Position numbers and translations under genes: made by a program. The notes beneath the pieces were generated by a model. The model was not told the origin of the DNA. It searched no databases and worked only from the letters and a program-made list of their open reading frames with translations. Shown here piece by piece: positions 1-8,318 of a stretch of DNA of 64,000 bases; the first letter of the stretch is position 1, and every line of letters begins with the position of its first letter. The DNA comes from Propionispira arboris (GTDB lineage: Bacteria > Bacillota > Negativicutes > Selenomonadales > Selenomonadaceae): contig NZ_FNZK01000009.1 in NCBI RefSeq assembly GCF_900109225.1, positions 62,001-126,000 on the forward strand, given 5' to 3'.

Positions 1-164
1 AAAAATTGATTGTGTCAGCAATTCGTCCACCGACGGTTCCTGTCGGAAGCAGTCGATTGCGCTTGACGATGACGGGTGCGCATTCAGCAGCAGATATAGA
101 TAAAGCCAGTGCTATTATAATTCATACTGCAATAAAAATGGGACGGGTGAAACCTTTTGCCTAA
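1..164 (+). CDS. bioF: 8-amino-7-oxononanoate synthase, C-terminal end (partial)
   Basis: The window opens inside a gene read in the frame starting at base 3 and ending at the TAA at 162-164. The visible 53 residues contain a run of the type [20 protein letters not shown] followed by AHSAADID, which is the conserved C-terminal lobe of BioF-like alpha-oxoamine synthases (biotin synthesis, PLP enzymes joining pimeloyl thioester and alanine). The catalytic lysine and the rest of the enzyme lie outside the window, so related synthases (glycine C-acetyltransferase type) cannot be fully excluded. A hairpin and T run follow about 25 bases later. Confidence 0.75.
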   Translation, partial: KLIVSAIRPPTVPVGSSRLRLTMTGAHSAADIDKASAIIIHTAIKMGRVKPFA

Positions 165-189
165 TAAGATTTTTACAAAAATGGAAATA

Positions 190-228
190 AATCTCTGGTG
201 ATACTAGCTGTCACTGGGGATTTTTTTT
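190..228 (+). terminator. Rho-independent terminator after bioF
   Basis: An 11-bp stem with some G-U pairs (ATCTCTGGTGA against TCACTGGGGAT) around a 9-base loop is followed by eight T. It sits just behind the bioF stop. A second A/T-only inverted repeat (TTACTTTTTTT and AAAAAAAGTAA) lies directly behind it. The remainder up to base 394 is AT-rich with no gene seen. Confidence 0.6.
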
Positions 229-407
229 ACTTTTTTTAGTTACAAAAAAAGTAAAAACACAAACAAGGGACTTTATTCCTATTAATAAAAAGACTTGAAT
301 TTTATATACTTAACTATATTGTTTCAAAATGTCATGGAATAACAGTTAATTTGTCTTAACATTCAGAAATGAACAGTAGGACTTATGTATAAATAGGAGG
401 GGTTTAT

Positions 408-2129
408 TTGAAGTTGTTGAATGATCTAAATGTAGCAAAAAAACTGGCACTACTGATTTCGATTTTTATAGTTGGTCTGGTTGCAGTATGGGTTACGGGG
501 TATGTTTCTTTAAACAAAACGAATGAAAATATGGAATCCATGTATAGCAAGAATTTTGCGGCCGTTAATTTATTAACTGAAAATCGCAATCATGCTCGTG
601 CAATTGAGTCCAATATGTTTGCTATGATTTTGGCAAAAGAGCCACAGGATATCCAAAAATTGCAGGATGATATTACAAAGCGTGGTCAACAGTTTGATGA
701 AAATTTAAGTGCGTATGAAAAACTTGGCTTATCAGGTGATGAACAGACGAGTTTGAAAAATGTACGTGAAGATCTAGTGAAATATCGCGAAGTTCGCAAA
801 AAAGTTTTAGAACTTGCAGCACAAAATAAAGACGAGGATGCATATCGCTTATATCAACAGCAAGGCGATCCATTATCGAAAAAATTTAGCCAGGATCTTT
901 TAGCAATGAGCGATAAGGCGAAACAACAAGCGGCGGCAACGAATGAAGATAGTAAAAAGGATTTTACGGGAGCGAATATTACCTTTAGTGTTATTGTGTT
1001 ATGCTCTATTTTCTTAGGTCTTATTTTGGGTATTGTTATTGCCAAACGCATTGCAATGCGACTAAAACAAGCGGTAGGGTTTTTAGAAGAAATTGCTCAA
1101 GGTGATTTTTCTCGGGACGTTCCAGCTGATAGTTTAGCTGATAAAAGTGAATTTGGTGTTTTATCAGCAGCCGTAGATCGTATGAATAAAAATGTTAGGG
1201 CCTTGATTCAAAAATTAGCGCAGGCCTCGGAACAACTCGCAGCTTCTTCGGAAGAACTGACAGCCAATGCCGAACAGTCGGCTCAGGCGTCCAATCAGGT
1301 AGCTGGAGCTGTAACAGCCGTAGCGCAAGGTGCTGAGCAGCAATTGCATTTGGCTAATGAAGCCAATACAGCAGTCGAAAATATAGCAAAAGCAATGAAT
1401 CAGGTTTCTGATAATACGCTAGTGGTTTCCACTTCATCAGAAAAAACAGCAGAAACGGCTAATAAAGGCGGCGAAGCAATTCGTAAAGCAGTTCACCAGA
1501 TGTCGATTATTGAAGAAAAAACAAAAAGCACATCGGGTGTCATCGGTGAACTGGAAGCCAAATCCAAGCAAATTGGCCAAATTGTTGAAGTGATTGCAAG
1601 TATTGCAAGCCAAACGAATCTTTTGGCTTTAAATGCAGCCATTGAAGCAGCTCGAGCGGGTGAGGCTGGTCGCGGCTTTGCTGTTGTGGCGGAAGAGGTT
1701 CGAAAATTAGCTGAGCAATCGCAGGAAGCGGCGAAGCAAATCACTGGATTGATCAATGAAGTACAGGAAAAAACGGATAATGCTGTTACTTATATGGGTG
1801 ATAGTCAAAATGAAGTCAATCGAGGTGCGGAAGTCGTTAAGGCAGCTGGTGATAATTTCAGTGCGATTTTGCTGATGGTTAGTGAAATGACAAAAGAAAT
1901 TCATGAAATTTCCGCATCCCTGCAAGAAGTTACCAGTGGTACGCAGCATGTTGTAACTTCTGTAGAAAATATTGATAAGGAAAGTCAGAAAACGTCTGAA
2001 CAGACACAGAATATATCGGCGGCGACCGAAGAACAATCGGCAACAATCGAAGAAATTGCTTCGGCCAGTGAGCATCTGGCACAGATGGCGGAAGAATTAC
2101 AGCAGTCAATCAGAAAATTTAAAGTATAA
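408..2129 (+). CDS. Methyl-accepting chemotaxis protein
   Basis: This is a 573-residue transmembrane chemoreceptor. A TTG start at 408 is chosen because AGGAGG lies seven bases upstream and the protein then begins with a short charged N-terminus before the first membrane helix (about residues 12-33). A periplasmic four-helix-bundle sensing region follows (about 35-188), then a second membrane helix (about 189-211), a HAMP linker (about 213-265) and a long coiled-coil signalling domain. The conserved hairpin tip ([20 protein letters not shown]) lies near residue 400. The ligand is not predictable. No che genes are nearby, so it feeds a distant CheA/CheW array. A clear terminator follows. Confidence 0.95.
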   Translation: MKLLNDLNVAKKLALLISIFIVGLVAVWVTGYVSLNKTNENMESMYSKNFAAVNLLTENRNHARAIESNMFAMILAKEPQDIQKLQDDITKRGQQFDENLSAYEKLGLSGDEQTSLKNVREDLVKYREVRKKVLELAAQNKDEDAYRLYQQQGDPLSKKFSQDLLAMSDKAKQQAAATNEDSKKDFTGANITFSVIVLCSIFLGLILGIVIAKRIAMRLKQAVGFLEEIAQGDFSRDVPADSLADKSEFGVLSAAVDRMNKNVRALIQKLAQASEQLAASSEELTANAEQSAQASNQVAGAVTAVAQGAEQQLHLANEANTAVENIAKAMNQVSDNTLVVSTSSEKTAETANKGGEAIRKAVHQMSIIEEKTKSTSGVIGELEAKSKQIGQIVEVIASIASQTNLLALNAAIEAARAGEAGRGFAVVAEEVRKLAEQSQEAAKQITGLINEVQEKTDNAVTYMGDSQNEVNRGAEVVKAAGDNFSAILLMVSEMTKEIHEISASLQEVTSGTQHVVTSVENIDKESQKTSEQTQNISAATEEQSATIEEIASASEHLAQMAEELQQSIRKFKV

Positions 2130-2145
2130 TCGTATATTAATTTTT

Positions 2146-2180
2146 TACAGTGCAGTCAAATTGTCTGCACTGTATTTTTG
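2146..2180 (+). terminator. Terminator of the chemoreceptor gene
   Basis: There is a perfect 10-bp stem (TACAGTGCAG / CTGCACTGTA) with a 9-base loop, followed by TTTTT, starting 17 bases after the stop codon. Confidence 0.85.
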
Positions 2181-2300
2181 TAAATTCAACAGTATTATTT
2201 TGATACTATGGCACTTTGGAGTGTCTACTTCCCATAAGGGGCTAATTGCGTTATCATTGTATTTATAAGATAGAAATACACAATAAAGGAGCTTATGAAT

Positions 2301-2936
2301 ATGAAAATTGCAATTATTGGCGCGAGCGGCAAGCAGGGAAATATGATTTTAAAAGAAGCCGGCACAAGAGGTTTTGAGGTTACGGCAATTGTTCGGGATA
2401 AAACTAAAATTACAGATGCAGTAACGATAGTAGAAAAGGATTTATTTCAGTTAACGGCAGCAGATTTAAAACAGTATGATGTTGTCGTTGATGCTTTTAA
2501 TGCACCACCTGGAAAAGAAGAACTTCATCAAAGCGCATTGGCTCATCTGACGAAAATTTTTGAAGAATTACCGTCGGTGAGGCTTATCGTTGTTGGTGGA
2601 GCGGCGAGTTTGTTTGTTGATCCAGATAAGAAAGTTCGTTTACTGGATACAGAAAATTTCCCCAAAGAATATTATCCAACGGCATCGAATATGGCGGAAG
2701 CTTTTAAAAAATTACAACAAAGCAGTATTCAATGGACGTTTTTGAGCCCGGCCGCATATTTTGATTATGCAGGCAAACGTACTGGATCTTACAAGCTGGG
2801 GGCAGATAATTTGATTGAAAATGCAGCGGGTGAAAGTTATATATCCTATGCGGATTATGCGATTGCTCTTGTTGATGAGATTGAAAAAAAAGCTCATATT
2901 CGTAAACGCTTTACGGTTGTTGGTGAAAAAGCATAA
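2301..2936 (+). CDS. NAD(P)-dependent oxidoreductase, NmrA/atypical SDR type
   Basis: This protein of about 211 residues has a Rossmann fold. The N-terminal dinucleotide-binding loop reads IGASGKQG. A downstream stretch (VVGGAASLFVD) and the later SPAAYFD region match the NAD(P)H-binding proteins often annotated YwnB/NmrA-like. The role may be a small redox enzyme or a redox-sensing protein; the substrate is not predictable. ATG codons occur at 2295 and 2301. The later one has the better distance from AAGGAG at 2286-2291, while the earlier would add two residues. It is monocistronic, bounded by terminators on both sides. Confidence 0.85.
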   Translation: MKIAIIGASGKQGNMILKEAGTRGFEVTAIVRDKTKITDAVTIVEKDLFQLTAADLKQYDVVVDAFNAPPGKEELHQSALAHLTKIFEELPSVRLIVVGGAASLFVDPDKKVRLLDTENFPKEYYPTASNMAEAFKKLQQSSIQWTFLSPAAYFDYAGKRTGSYKLGADNLIENAAGESYISYADYAIALVDEIEKKAHIRKRFTVVGEKA

Positions 2937-2941
2937 AAAAC

Positions 2942-2993
2942 AAAAAGGTCTCTTGTTATCAATATAAAGATGATAACAGGAGATCTTTTTGTT
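2942..2993. terminator. Bidirectional terminator between convergent genes
   Basis: A nearly perfect stem of about 20 bp (AAAAAGGTCTCTTGTTATCA / TGATAACAGGAGATCTTTTT) has A runs on the left and T runs on the right, so it can stop both the rightward oxidoreductase gene and the leftward ablAB operon. Confidence 0.85.
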
Positions 2994-3000
2994 TTTGTGC

Positions 3001-3057
3001 TATATATAATGCATTAAAGAACTTGCATCTAGACTATTAAGCTGCCAGAAATGGGGT
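3001..3057 (+). repeat. Dispersed repeat, truncated copy A (left half)
   Basis: The stretch beginning TATATAATGCATTAAAGAA and running through CTGCCAGAAATGGGGT matches the left half of the full copy at 61704-61850. It stops immediately before the ablB stop codon, so the right half is missing. See the repeat finding for the whole family. Confidence 0.7.
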
Positions 3058-3059
3058 TG

Positions 3060-3950
3060 TTAGTTTATTTTTTTTGACCAAATATTCATATTTTCAAATT
3101 GCCCGCAGATATGGCAATTGTTTATCAGGCAGCCATAGTAGTTATACATATTATGAAAAAAAACGCTGTTCATTCCAACGGAACTGGCACGCGCTATAGA
3201 ATACAATGTTATAAGCTGTAGTTGTTTGGCCTCGCTTTCGAGGCTTTTGACTAAATGTGACATCAGACCTTTGCCGGAATGCTTTTTTATAGTAGCACAG
3301 TCAGTAAGTTCAGCACTGCTGGTTCGTTGGTCTACATCAATTGATGCAGCACTAATGATTTTATTTTGATACAGCATTATCTTAAAAATAGAAGTTTTTT
3401 GCATGATTTTTTCTAGATAGGTATGGTCATTCATTGGTGATGGATACGTTGAAAAAACACTGGTGTATAAATTGGAAAGTTCAGGAATTGAGACGGGGTC
3501 AGCTGTTTTAATGGTATATTCAGATGGTAAATCTCTGCTTGTGTGAGGACTTTCCTGAACCTTTTTCAATAAAGCTTTTTCAATAAGGCGATGATTTGAT
3601 TCCTGTCTTTCTATATTGGTGAATTTTGCTAAGTGAAAACCGGGTTCACCCTTAAAAAAAGATGGATGAAGTGCTTCCAGCAAAAAATCGCGAACAAATA
3701 AAGCTTCCCAATCTTTTTGTTTTGCAACGATAATGATTTTGTATAGATTGTGTTTTTGGGCAGTTGTTTCTAAGAATCCAACAAAATCATCATAGTTTTC
3801 ACAGGTATAGTCTTCGATTTTTAGTCTATTATTTACAAAATCTATAAAGAAGAGAACTTTAAAGGTGTCCGTTTCTTGGGTTGCGTGATAGCTTAGCTGA
3901 TGGGCTTCATCTAAAAGTTTATCGATTGGTTCCTTTTGTGCTAAAATCAT
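3060..3950 (-). CDS. ablB: Beta-lysine N-acetyltransferase
   Basis: This 296-residue GNAT-family protein has an N-terminal domain of about 140 residues and a C-terminal acetyltransferase fold (about 150-290) with the short stretch KHSGKGLMSHL, resembling the acetyl-CoA-binding loop. It matches the AblB family, which acetylates beta-lysine to N-epsilon-acetyl-beta-lysine, a compatible solute. Its start overlaps the ablA stop by four bases, so translation is likely coupled. Function follows from the family and from the pairing with ablA. Its 3' end abuts a truncated copy of the dispersed repeat, so the very C-terminus may have been shaped by that element. Confidence 0.9.
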   Translation of the reverse strand: MILAQKEPIDKLLDEAHQLSYHATQETDTFKVLFFIDFVNNRLKIEDYTCENYDDFVGFLETTAQKHNLYKIIIVAKQKDWEALFVRDFLLEALHPSFFKGEPGFHLAKFTNIERQESNHRLIEKALLKKVQESPHTSRDLPSEYTIKTADPVSIPELSNLYTSVFSTYPSPMNDHTYLEKIMQKTSIFKIMLYQNKIISAASIDVDQRTSSAELTDCATIKKHSGKGLMSHLVKSLESEAKQLQLITLYSIARASSVGMNSVFFHNMYNYYGCLINNCHICGQFENMNIWSKKIN

Positions 3951-5242
3951 ACTTTTTGTCCTTTCTGCTTAAGCGGGTGAAAGATTTTTCTGCGCTTTTC
4001 ACGATTGTTGTCGGTAGGAATCAGACTGATTTTTTTATCGGAAAACAATTTGCCGATGCCGATTTTGCTGCTTTTACTTTTATATTCTTCACAGAGTCCG
4101 CATTCGTGGCACTTGCTTTGTTTATGAGTTGATTCTGCATAGGTGGAAATGATACCCTCATAATTACGCAGTATTACTTTTTTTTCGGATCGGGATATTA
4201 CATATTGTGGTCCAACCGGAATTTTTCCACCTCCACCAGGTGCATCTATGACATAAGTCGGTACAGCAAAACCTGAGGTATGTCCGCGCAGCATTTCCAT
4301 AATTTCAATTCCTTTGGAGACAGATGTACGAAAATGATCGATACCGTTTGATAAATCACATTGATATAGATAGTAGGGACGAACACGCATTTGCACTAAT
4401 AAATGTACCAGCTTTTTCTGTATATAAGAACAATCATTTACACCACGCAGCAGGACGGTTTGATTTCCTATAGGAATGCCGGCATCAGCAAGCTTTTCAC
4501 AAGCAGCAGTGGATTCAGCAGTTACTTCATTTGGATGGTTAAAATGAGTGTTAACCCAAATTGGATGATATTTTTTTAGCATATTGCATAGTTTATCGGT
4601 AATTCGTTGTGGCATTACAACAGGGGTACGTGTTCCAAAACGAATAATTTCTACATGAGGGATTTTGCGAAGCCGTATTAATAGAGATTCAATAAATTCG
4701 TCACTTAGCAGAAACGGATCTCCGCCGGATATTAAAACATCGCGAATTACAGGTGTTTTGGCAATATAGTCGATAGCCGCAGTGATTTGGGCAGGGCTTC
4801 TTGCCTGATCTGTAGTACCGGCAAACCGTCTTCTTGTACAATGACGACAATACATGGCACATTGACTTGTAACTAAAAATAATACGCGGTCTGGATACCG
4901 ATGGGTTATTCCGGGAACCGGAGAATCGGCATCTTCCGACAAAGGATCATCCAAATCGTAGACCGTGTTGACTAATTCGTCCATTGTCGGGATGGATTGT
5001 TTCCGAATGGGACAGTCAGGATTGGCGGTATCAATTAAAGATGCATAATAAGGCGTAATCGCCATACGCAGAGTTTTCAAACAATTGTTGACACCTTTTT
5101 CTTCACTGGGAGTCAAATCTATTTTATTTTTTAAGGAAGTTACGTCTGTAATTCTGTTTTTTACCTGCCAGTGCCAATCATTCCAGTCCTGATTTGGCAC
5201 ATCTTGCCATGCTGATATAAGTTTTTCTTTACATAAATACAT
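3947..5242 (-). CDS. ablA: Lysine 2,3-aminomutase
   Basis: This radical SAM, PLP-dependent enzyme converts L-lysine to beta-lysine. The 4Fe-4S/SAM motif CAMYCRHC lies near residue 130. The PGGGGK segment near residue 330 carries the expected PLP lysine, and a C-terminal cysteine cluster (CHECGLC) matches the zinc site of the family. I start it at the ATG at 5242, which has AAAGG about ten bases upstream. The ATG at 5254 overlaps that same ribosome site and is unlikely. With ablB it forms the acetyl-beta-lysine osmolyte operon; the alternative role in lysine fermentation is less likely because no other fermentation genes are present. Confidence 0.93.
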   Translation of the reverse strand: MYLCKEKLISAWQDVPNQDWNDWHWQVKNRITDVTSLKNKIDLTPSEEKGVNNCLKTLRMAITPYYASLIDTANPDCPIRKQSIPTMDELVNTVYDLDDPLSEDADSPVPGITHRYPDRVLFLVTSQCAMYCRHCTRRRFAGTTDQARSPAQITAAIDYIAKTPVIRDVLISGGDPFLLSDEFIESLLIRLRKIPHVEIIRFGTRTPVVMPQRITDKLCNMLKKYHPIWVNTHFNHPNEVTAESTAACEKLADAGIPIGNQTVLLRGVNDCSYIQKKLVHLLVQMRVRPYYLYQCDLSNGIDHFRTSVSKGIEIMEMLRGHTSGFAVPTYVIDAPGGGGKIPVGPQYVISRSEKKVILRNYEGIISTYAESTHKQSKCHECGLCEEYKSKSSKIGIGKLFSDKKISLIPTDNNREKRRKIFHPLKQKGQKV

Positions 5243-5283
5243 TTTACAACGCATCCTTTCGTCAAATCTTTTTTTTTGATAAA

Positions 5284-5333
5284 AGTTGCGTTGAAATTCT
5301 AGATTGATTCATCTGGATAATTCCAACGCAACT
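5284..5333 (-). promoter_or_regulatory. Long hairpin in the ablA leader
   Basis: Two 15-base arms (AGTTGCGTTGAAATT and AATTCCAACGCAACT, 14 of 15 paired) lie between the predicted ablA start of transcription (about 5336) and its start codon. The hairpin would form at the extreme 5' end of the mRNA. It lacks a T run, so a role in stability or control is more likely than termination. Confidence 0.5.
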
Positions 5334-5445
5334 AACAACTCTATTATACATTAAAAGCTGTTAGTTGTCAATTTGAGCTCTTATAAAGCCGTAAAGATTA
5401 TTTACATAACTAGCACTTTATGATAATATTTAGGTTGTTAGTTTA
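5329..5445. promoter_or_regulatory. Candidate operator repeats shared by ablA and mrdA
   Basis: CAACTAACAACT (5329-5340) and AGCTGTTAGTTG (5356-5367) form an 11 of 12 inverted repeat around the ablA -10 box. A third copy, GTTGTTAGTTT, lies near 5434-5444 just before the mrdA ribosome site. No regulator is assigned; the GntR/RCK_C protein at 7357-7977 is the nearest candidate. Confidence 0.4.
5343..5371 (-). promoter_or_regulatory. ablA promoter
   Basis: On the minus strand TTGACA (5366-5371) is separated by exactly 17 bases from TATAAT (5343-5348), which is also preceded by TG: a consensus housekeeping promoter. Arms of an inverted repeat (5329-5340 and 5356-5367) flank the -10 box. Confidence 0.75.
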
Positions 5446-5461
5446 GAGGGGAGACCCGTTT

Positions 5462-7267
5462 ATGAAAGATTCAATGCAAGTTCGTTTTCGAGAAGCTATG
5501 ATCCAAAAACGTTTAATGATTGTACAATGGATCGTTGTAAGTATAATTTTTCTGTTATTGGGACGTGTTGCTTTTTTACAAATTATTACAGGTCAATATT
5601 ATGAAGGCTTGTCGGAAACGAATCGCATTCGGACTGTATCAATAGAGGCTCCGCGCGGTAAGTTTTTAGATGAAAATGGCAGTCTTTTAGTTTCGAATCG
5701 GCCGAGCTTTGTGGTTTCTGCGTGGTTGTTCCCACGTAACATTTCTGCAGATGAAATACAAAGATTAGCTGACATATTGCATATGGACTCGCTAGAAATT
5801 CAGGAAAAGATCCAACAGCCGCATAGTTTGCCATTTCTTCCAGTTAAGATAAAAGAAGATGTTGATTTGACAACGATTACGCAGATTGAAGCAAAGAAAG
5901 AAGAGTTTCCACAGATTGTTATAAAAACGGAGCCCATCCGAAATTACTTGTATGGTAATTTTGCCGCGCAAATATTTGGCTATACAGGAGAAATCAGCCA
6001 AAATGAATTAGCGAAAAATCCTACTGAGTATAAGAGCGGGGATCTTATTGGCAAATTAGGTCTTGAAAAAACATATGATGCATATATTCGGGGTAAAGCT
6101 GGAGCGGATCGAGTCGAAGTGGATGCCGGGGGACAAATGGTAAAACTCTTGCATCGGGTTTTACCGGTTCCGGGAAATAATTTGTTTTTGACAATAGATG
6201 CATCTGTCCAAAAAGCAGCCGAAGAAGCGGTAGATACGCAGCTGAAACTGCTGCAGACGCAGCATAAAACAAAAGCACAAGCCGCAGCCGTTGTAGTTAT
6301 GAATCCGAATACCGGGGCAATTATTGCGATGGTAAGCAAACCGGATTTTAATCCGAATTTATTTAACGGAGGCATCTCTAAAAAAGCTTGGGATGTTATA
6401 ATAAATAATCCATTTAATCCAATCGAAAATAGGGCGATTTCGGGAGAATATTCACCGGGATCTACGTTTAAAATTGTTACAGGTACTGCTGCTTTGGAAC
6501 TTGGTAAAGTTACGACAGAAGAAAAAATTTTAGATACAGGCAAGCATTGGCTGATACCAAAGGGGAATGCGGATGGTGAGGCTTTGGGGTGGATCAGTTT
6601 CCAGGAAGCATTAGCAAAATCGGATAATGTATACTTCTATGAGATGGGCAACCGCGTGGGTATTGATAATTTGGCTCGTTATGCTTATTTATATGGATTG
6701 GGTAAACCAACGGGTATTGATCTGACGGGTGAAGCCAGTGGAATTGTAGCTAGTCAGGAATATAAGCAAAAAATATACGATGAACCATGGTATCTTGCCG
6801 AAACGTTTGATGCGGCAATCGGACAGGGCTTTCAATTAGTGACACCAATACAGATTGCAATGTTGATGAGTCAAATTGCCAATGGCGGTGATCGTTATAA
6901 ACCGTTTTTGGTCGATAAAATTGTTTCGGATCAAGGGGAGATTGTGAAGCAGTTTTCTCCTGAAAAAACAGGACAGATTAGCATACAACCATCTACGCTC
7001 ACGGCTATTCGTAATGCTTTGCATGATGTAGCCATGTCCGGCGGAACGGCATCTACGGTTTTTCAGGGATTTCCGATTCCAATTGCGAGTAAAACAGGGA
7101 CAGTAGAAAATTCGCGGGGTGATGATCATGGTTGGTTTGTTGCTTATGCACCATTTGATAAACCAGAGGTTGTTGTGGCAGTTCTCGTTGAGCATGGTGG
7201 ATATGGTACAGCATCCGCAGCACCGATTGTCAGAAAAATTTTAGAGGCTTATTTTAAAATACAATAA
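5462..7267 (+). CDS. mrdA: Penicillin-binding protein 2 (peptidoglycan transpeptidase)
   Basis: This 601-residue class B PBP cross-links peptidoglycan during elongation. It has a short cytoplasmic tail, one membrane helix (about residues 18-38), a dimerisation/pedestal domain (about 50-230) and the transpeptidase domain. The active-site motifs are all present: STFK with its serine near residue 334, SDN near 388 and KTGT near 544. The ATG at 5462 follows GAGGGGAG. No rodA, mreB or mreC is next to it, so it is a free-standing copy and could also be one of several PBP2 paralogues. A strong terminator follows. Confidence 0.92.
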   Translation: MKDSMQVRFREAMIQKRLMIVQWIVVSIIFLLLGRVAFLQIITGQYYEGLSETNRIRTVSIEAPRGKFLDENGSLLVSNRPSFVVSAWLFPRNISADEIQRLADILHMDSLEIQEKIQQPHSLPFLPVKIKEDVDLTTITQIEAKKEEFPQIVIKTEPIRNYLYGNFAAQIFGYTGEISQNELAKNPTEYKSGDLIGKLGLEKTYDAYIRGKAGADRVEVDAGGQMVKLLHRVLPVPGNNLFLTIDASVQKAAEEAVDTQLKLLQTQHKTKAQAAAVVVMNPNTGAIIAMVSKPDFNPNLFNGGISKKAWDVIINNPFNPIENRAISGEYSPGSTFKIVTGTAALELGKVTTEEKILDTGKHWLIPKGNADGEALGWISFQEALAKSDNVYFYEMGNRVGIDNLARYAYLYGLGKPTGIDLTGEASGIVASQEYKQKIYDEPWYLAETFDAAIGQGFQLVTPIQIAMLMSQIANGGDRYKPFLVDKIVSDQGEIVKQFSPEKTGQISIQPSTLTAIRNALHDVAMSGGTASTVFQGFPIPIASKTGTVENSRGDDHGWFVAYAPFDKPEVVVAVLVEHGGYGTASAAPIVRKILEAYFKIQ

Positions 7268-7279
7268 AATTTTTCGTTA

Positions 7280-7337
7280 GAAAAAGGGAAGACGAATTCA
7301 GCTGCTATAAAACAGTCAAATTTGTCTTCCCTTTTTT
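7280..7337. terminator. Bidirectional terminator after mrdA
   Basis: A stem of AAAAAGGGAAGACGAATT against AATTTGTCTTCCCTTTTTT with a loop of about 20 bases separates mrdA from the convergent GntR/RCK_C gene. Confidence 0.85.
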
Positions 7338-7356
7338 GCAGTTTTGTTTATTTACA

Positions 7357-7977
7357 TCACATACAATGATTCTCATTCATAAAAGTTGCAACGGCACTTA
7401 ATTTATCGAGTGTTCCGATGACAACAAGCCGATCTTCTTTTTGTAAAATATCATCTGGGTCAGGAGCTATCAATACTTGTGTGCCGCGGCGAATTGCTAT
7501 AATTAAAGTTCCGGTTGACTGTCGTAAGTTTAACTCTCGCAGGGATTTGCCAATTGCTGTGGAATGTGGAGCAATTTGAATTTCCATTGGATTATACGGA
7601 GTAATGTTTTTTAACCGGTCAGAGTAATGCATAATCTCGTTGGTTACTTTATGAAATCTTTTATCAATTGACTCTTTTTCTTTTATTAACTGTTCTAGTT
7701 CTTGTTTTAAAGAGTAAGCTGCATCAATTTCTTGATGGTGCTCCAAGAGATGAGCTGCTTGTTGTGTGGAAAGCACAAGAACTTCTTTGCCCTGTGAGAC
7801 AGATATAACATTATTTTCTTTTAATATGTAAATTGCTTTGCGAATCGTTTCCGGGGATACCTTGTATTGACTGGCCAATAAGGTTCTACCTGATATTTTA
7901 GTGCCTTCTAAAAATTCTTGGTTGACGATCCTTTTAGCGATATCAAGTGCGATAGCTCGATATACTGGTAAATTCAT
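7357..7977 (-). CDS. GntR-type regulator with RCK_C (TrkA_C) domain, BusR-like
   Basis: This 206-residue protein starts with a GntR winged helix (about residues 5-70, with SPETIRKAIYILKENNVI as the recognition region). A coiled-coil linker (about 75-115) and a C-terminal RCK_C domain (about 120-203) follow. The same architecture is found in BusR of lactic acid bacteria and streptococci, which binds cyclic di-AMP through RCK_C and represses osmolyte uptake. Here the nearest osmolyte genes are ablA-ablB, beyond mrdA. That link, and cyclic di-AMP binding, are inference. The promoter has an extended TGTATAAT -10 (8036-8041). An eroded duplicate of its 5' end lies just upstream. Confidence 0.85.
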   Translation of the reverse strand: MNLPVYRAIALDIAKRIVNQEFLEGTKISGRTLLASQYKVSPETIRKAIYILKENNVISVSQGKEVLVLSTQQAAHLLEHHQEIDAAYSLKQELEQLIKEKESIDKRFHKVTNEIMHYSDRLKNITPYNPMEIQIAPHSTAIGKSLRELNLRQSTGTLIIAIRRGTQVLIAPDPDDILQKEDRLVVIGTLDKLSAVATFMNENHCM

Positions 7978-8076
7978 TTATGATGCCTCCACATAAAATA
8001 ATTTTTCATGAAAATTGCCTTTGCTGAAACAGTTCATTATACATTATTTAAAAATAAAATTACAGAACTAAAATTT

Positions 8077-8139
8077 TTAAATTATATTGAGCATGTTAGA
8101 ATTATCCAGGGCAATGGATTGGTAGATAGGTAAACTCAT
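8077..8139 (-). pseudogene. Remnant of a duplicated GntR/RCK_C gene (5' end only)
   Basis: A 20-codon open frame reads MSLPIYQSIALD and then loses similarity and stops. The intact neighbour begins MNLPVYRAIALD, so 8 of 12 residues are identical and the rest mostly conservative. A ribosome site (GGAGG) precedes the ATG and the upstream DNA repeats the same TATACATTATTT block (rc) that forms the promoter of the intact gene. This indicates a tandem duplication of promoter plus 5' coding region, with the rest of the copy lost. The whole 7978-8318 interval otherwise holds only promoters. Confidence 0.65.
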
Positions 8140-8318
8140 AAACATACCTCCATAAGATTAAATTCCATAAGAATAGTTTCTATTATACATTATTTTAGCG
8201 TTGAAAAATGTATTCATTAAAATAATTAAACTAAAAACCCGTATTCTTACAAGGAGATGTTAGAAGGTGTGTAGAATATAAAATATTTTAGAAATAAAAT
8301 AAGGAGTGTTAATTTTTA

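Noticed and set aside
229-256. A/T inverted repeat TTACTTTTTTT / AAAAAAAGTAA behind the bioF terminator.
   Set aside because: Low complexity; no function beyond a possible weak second terminator can be argued.
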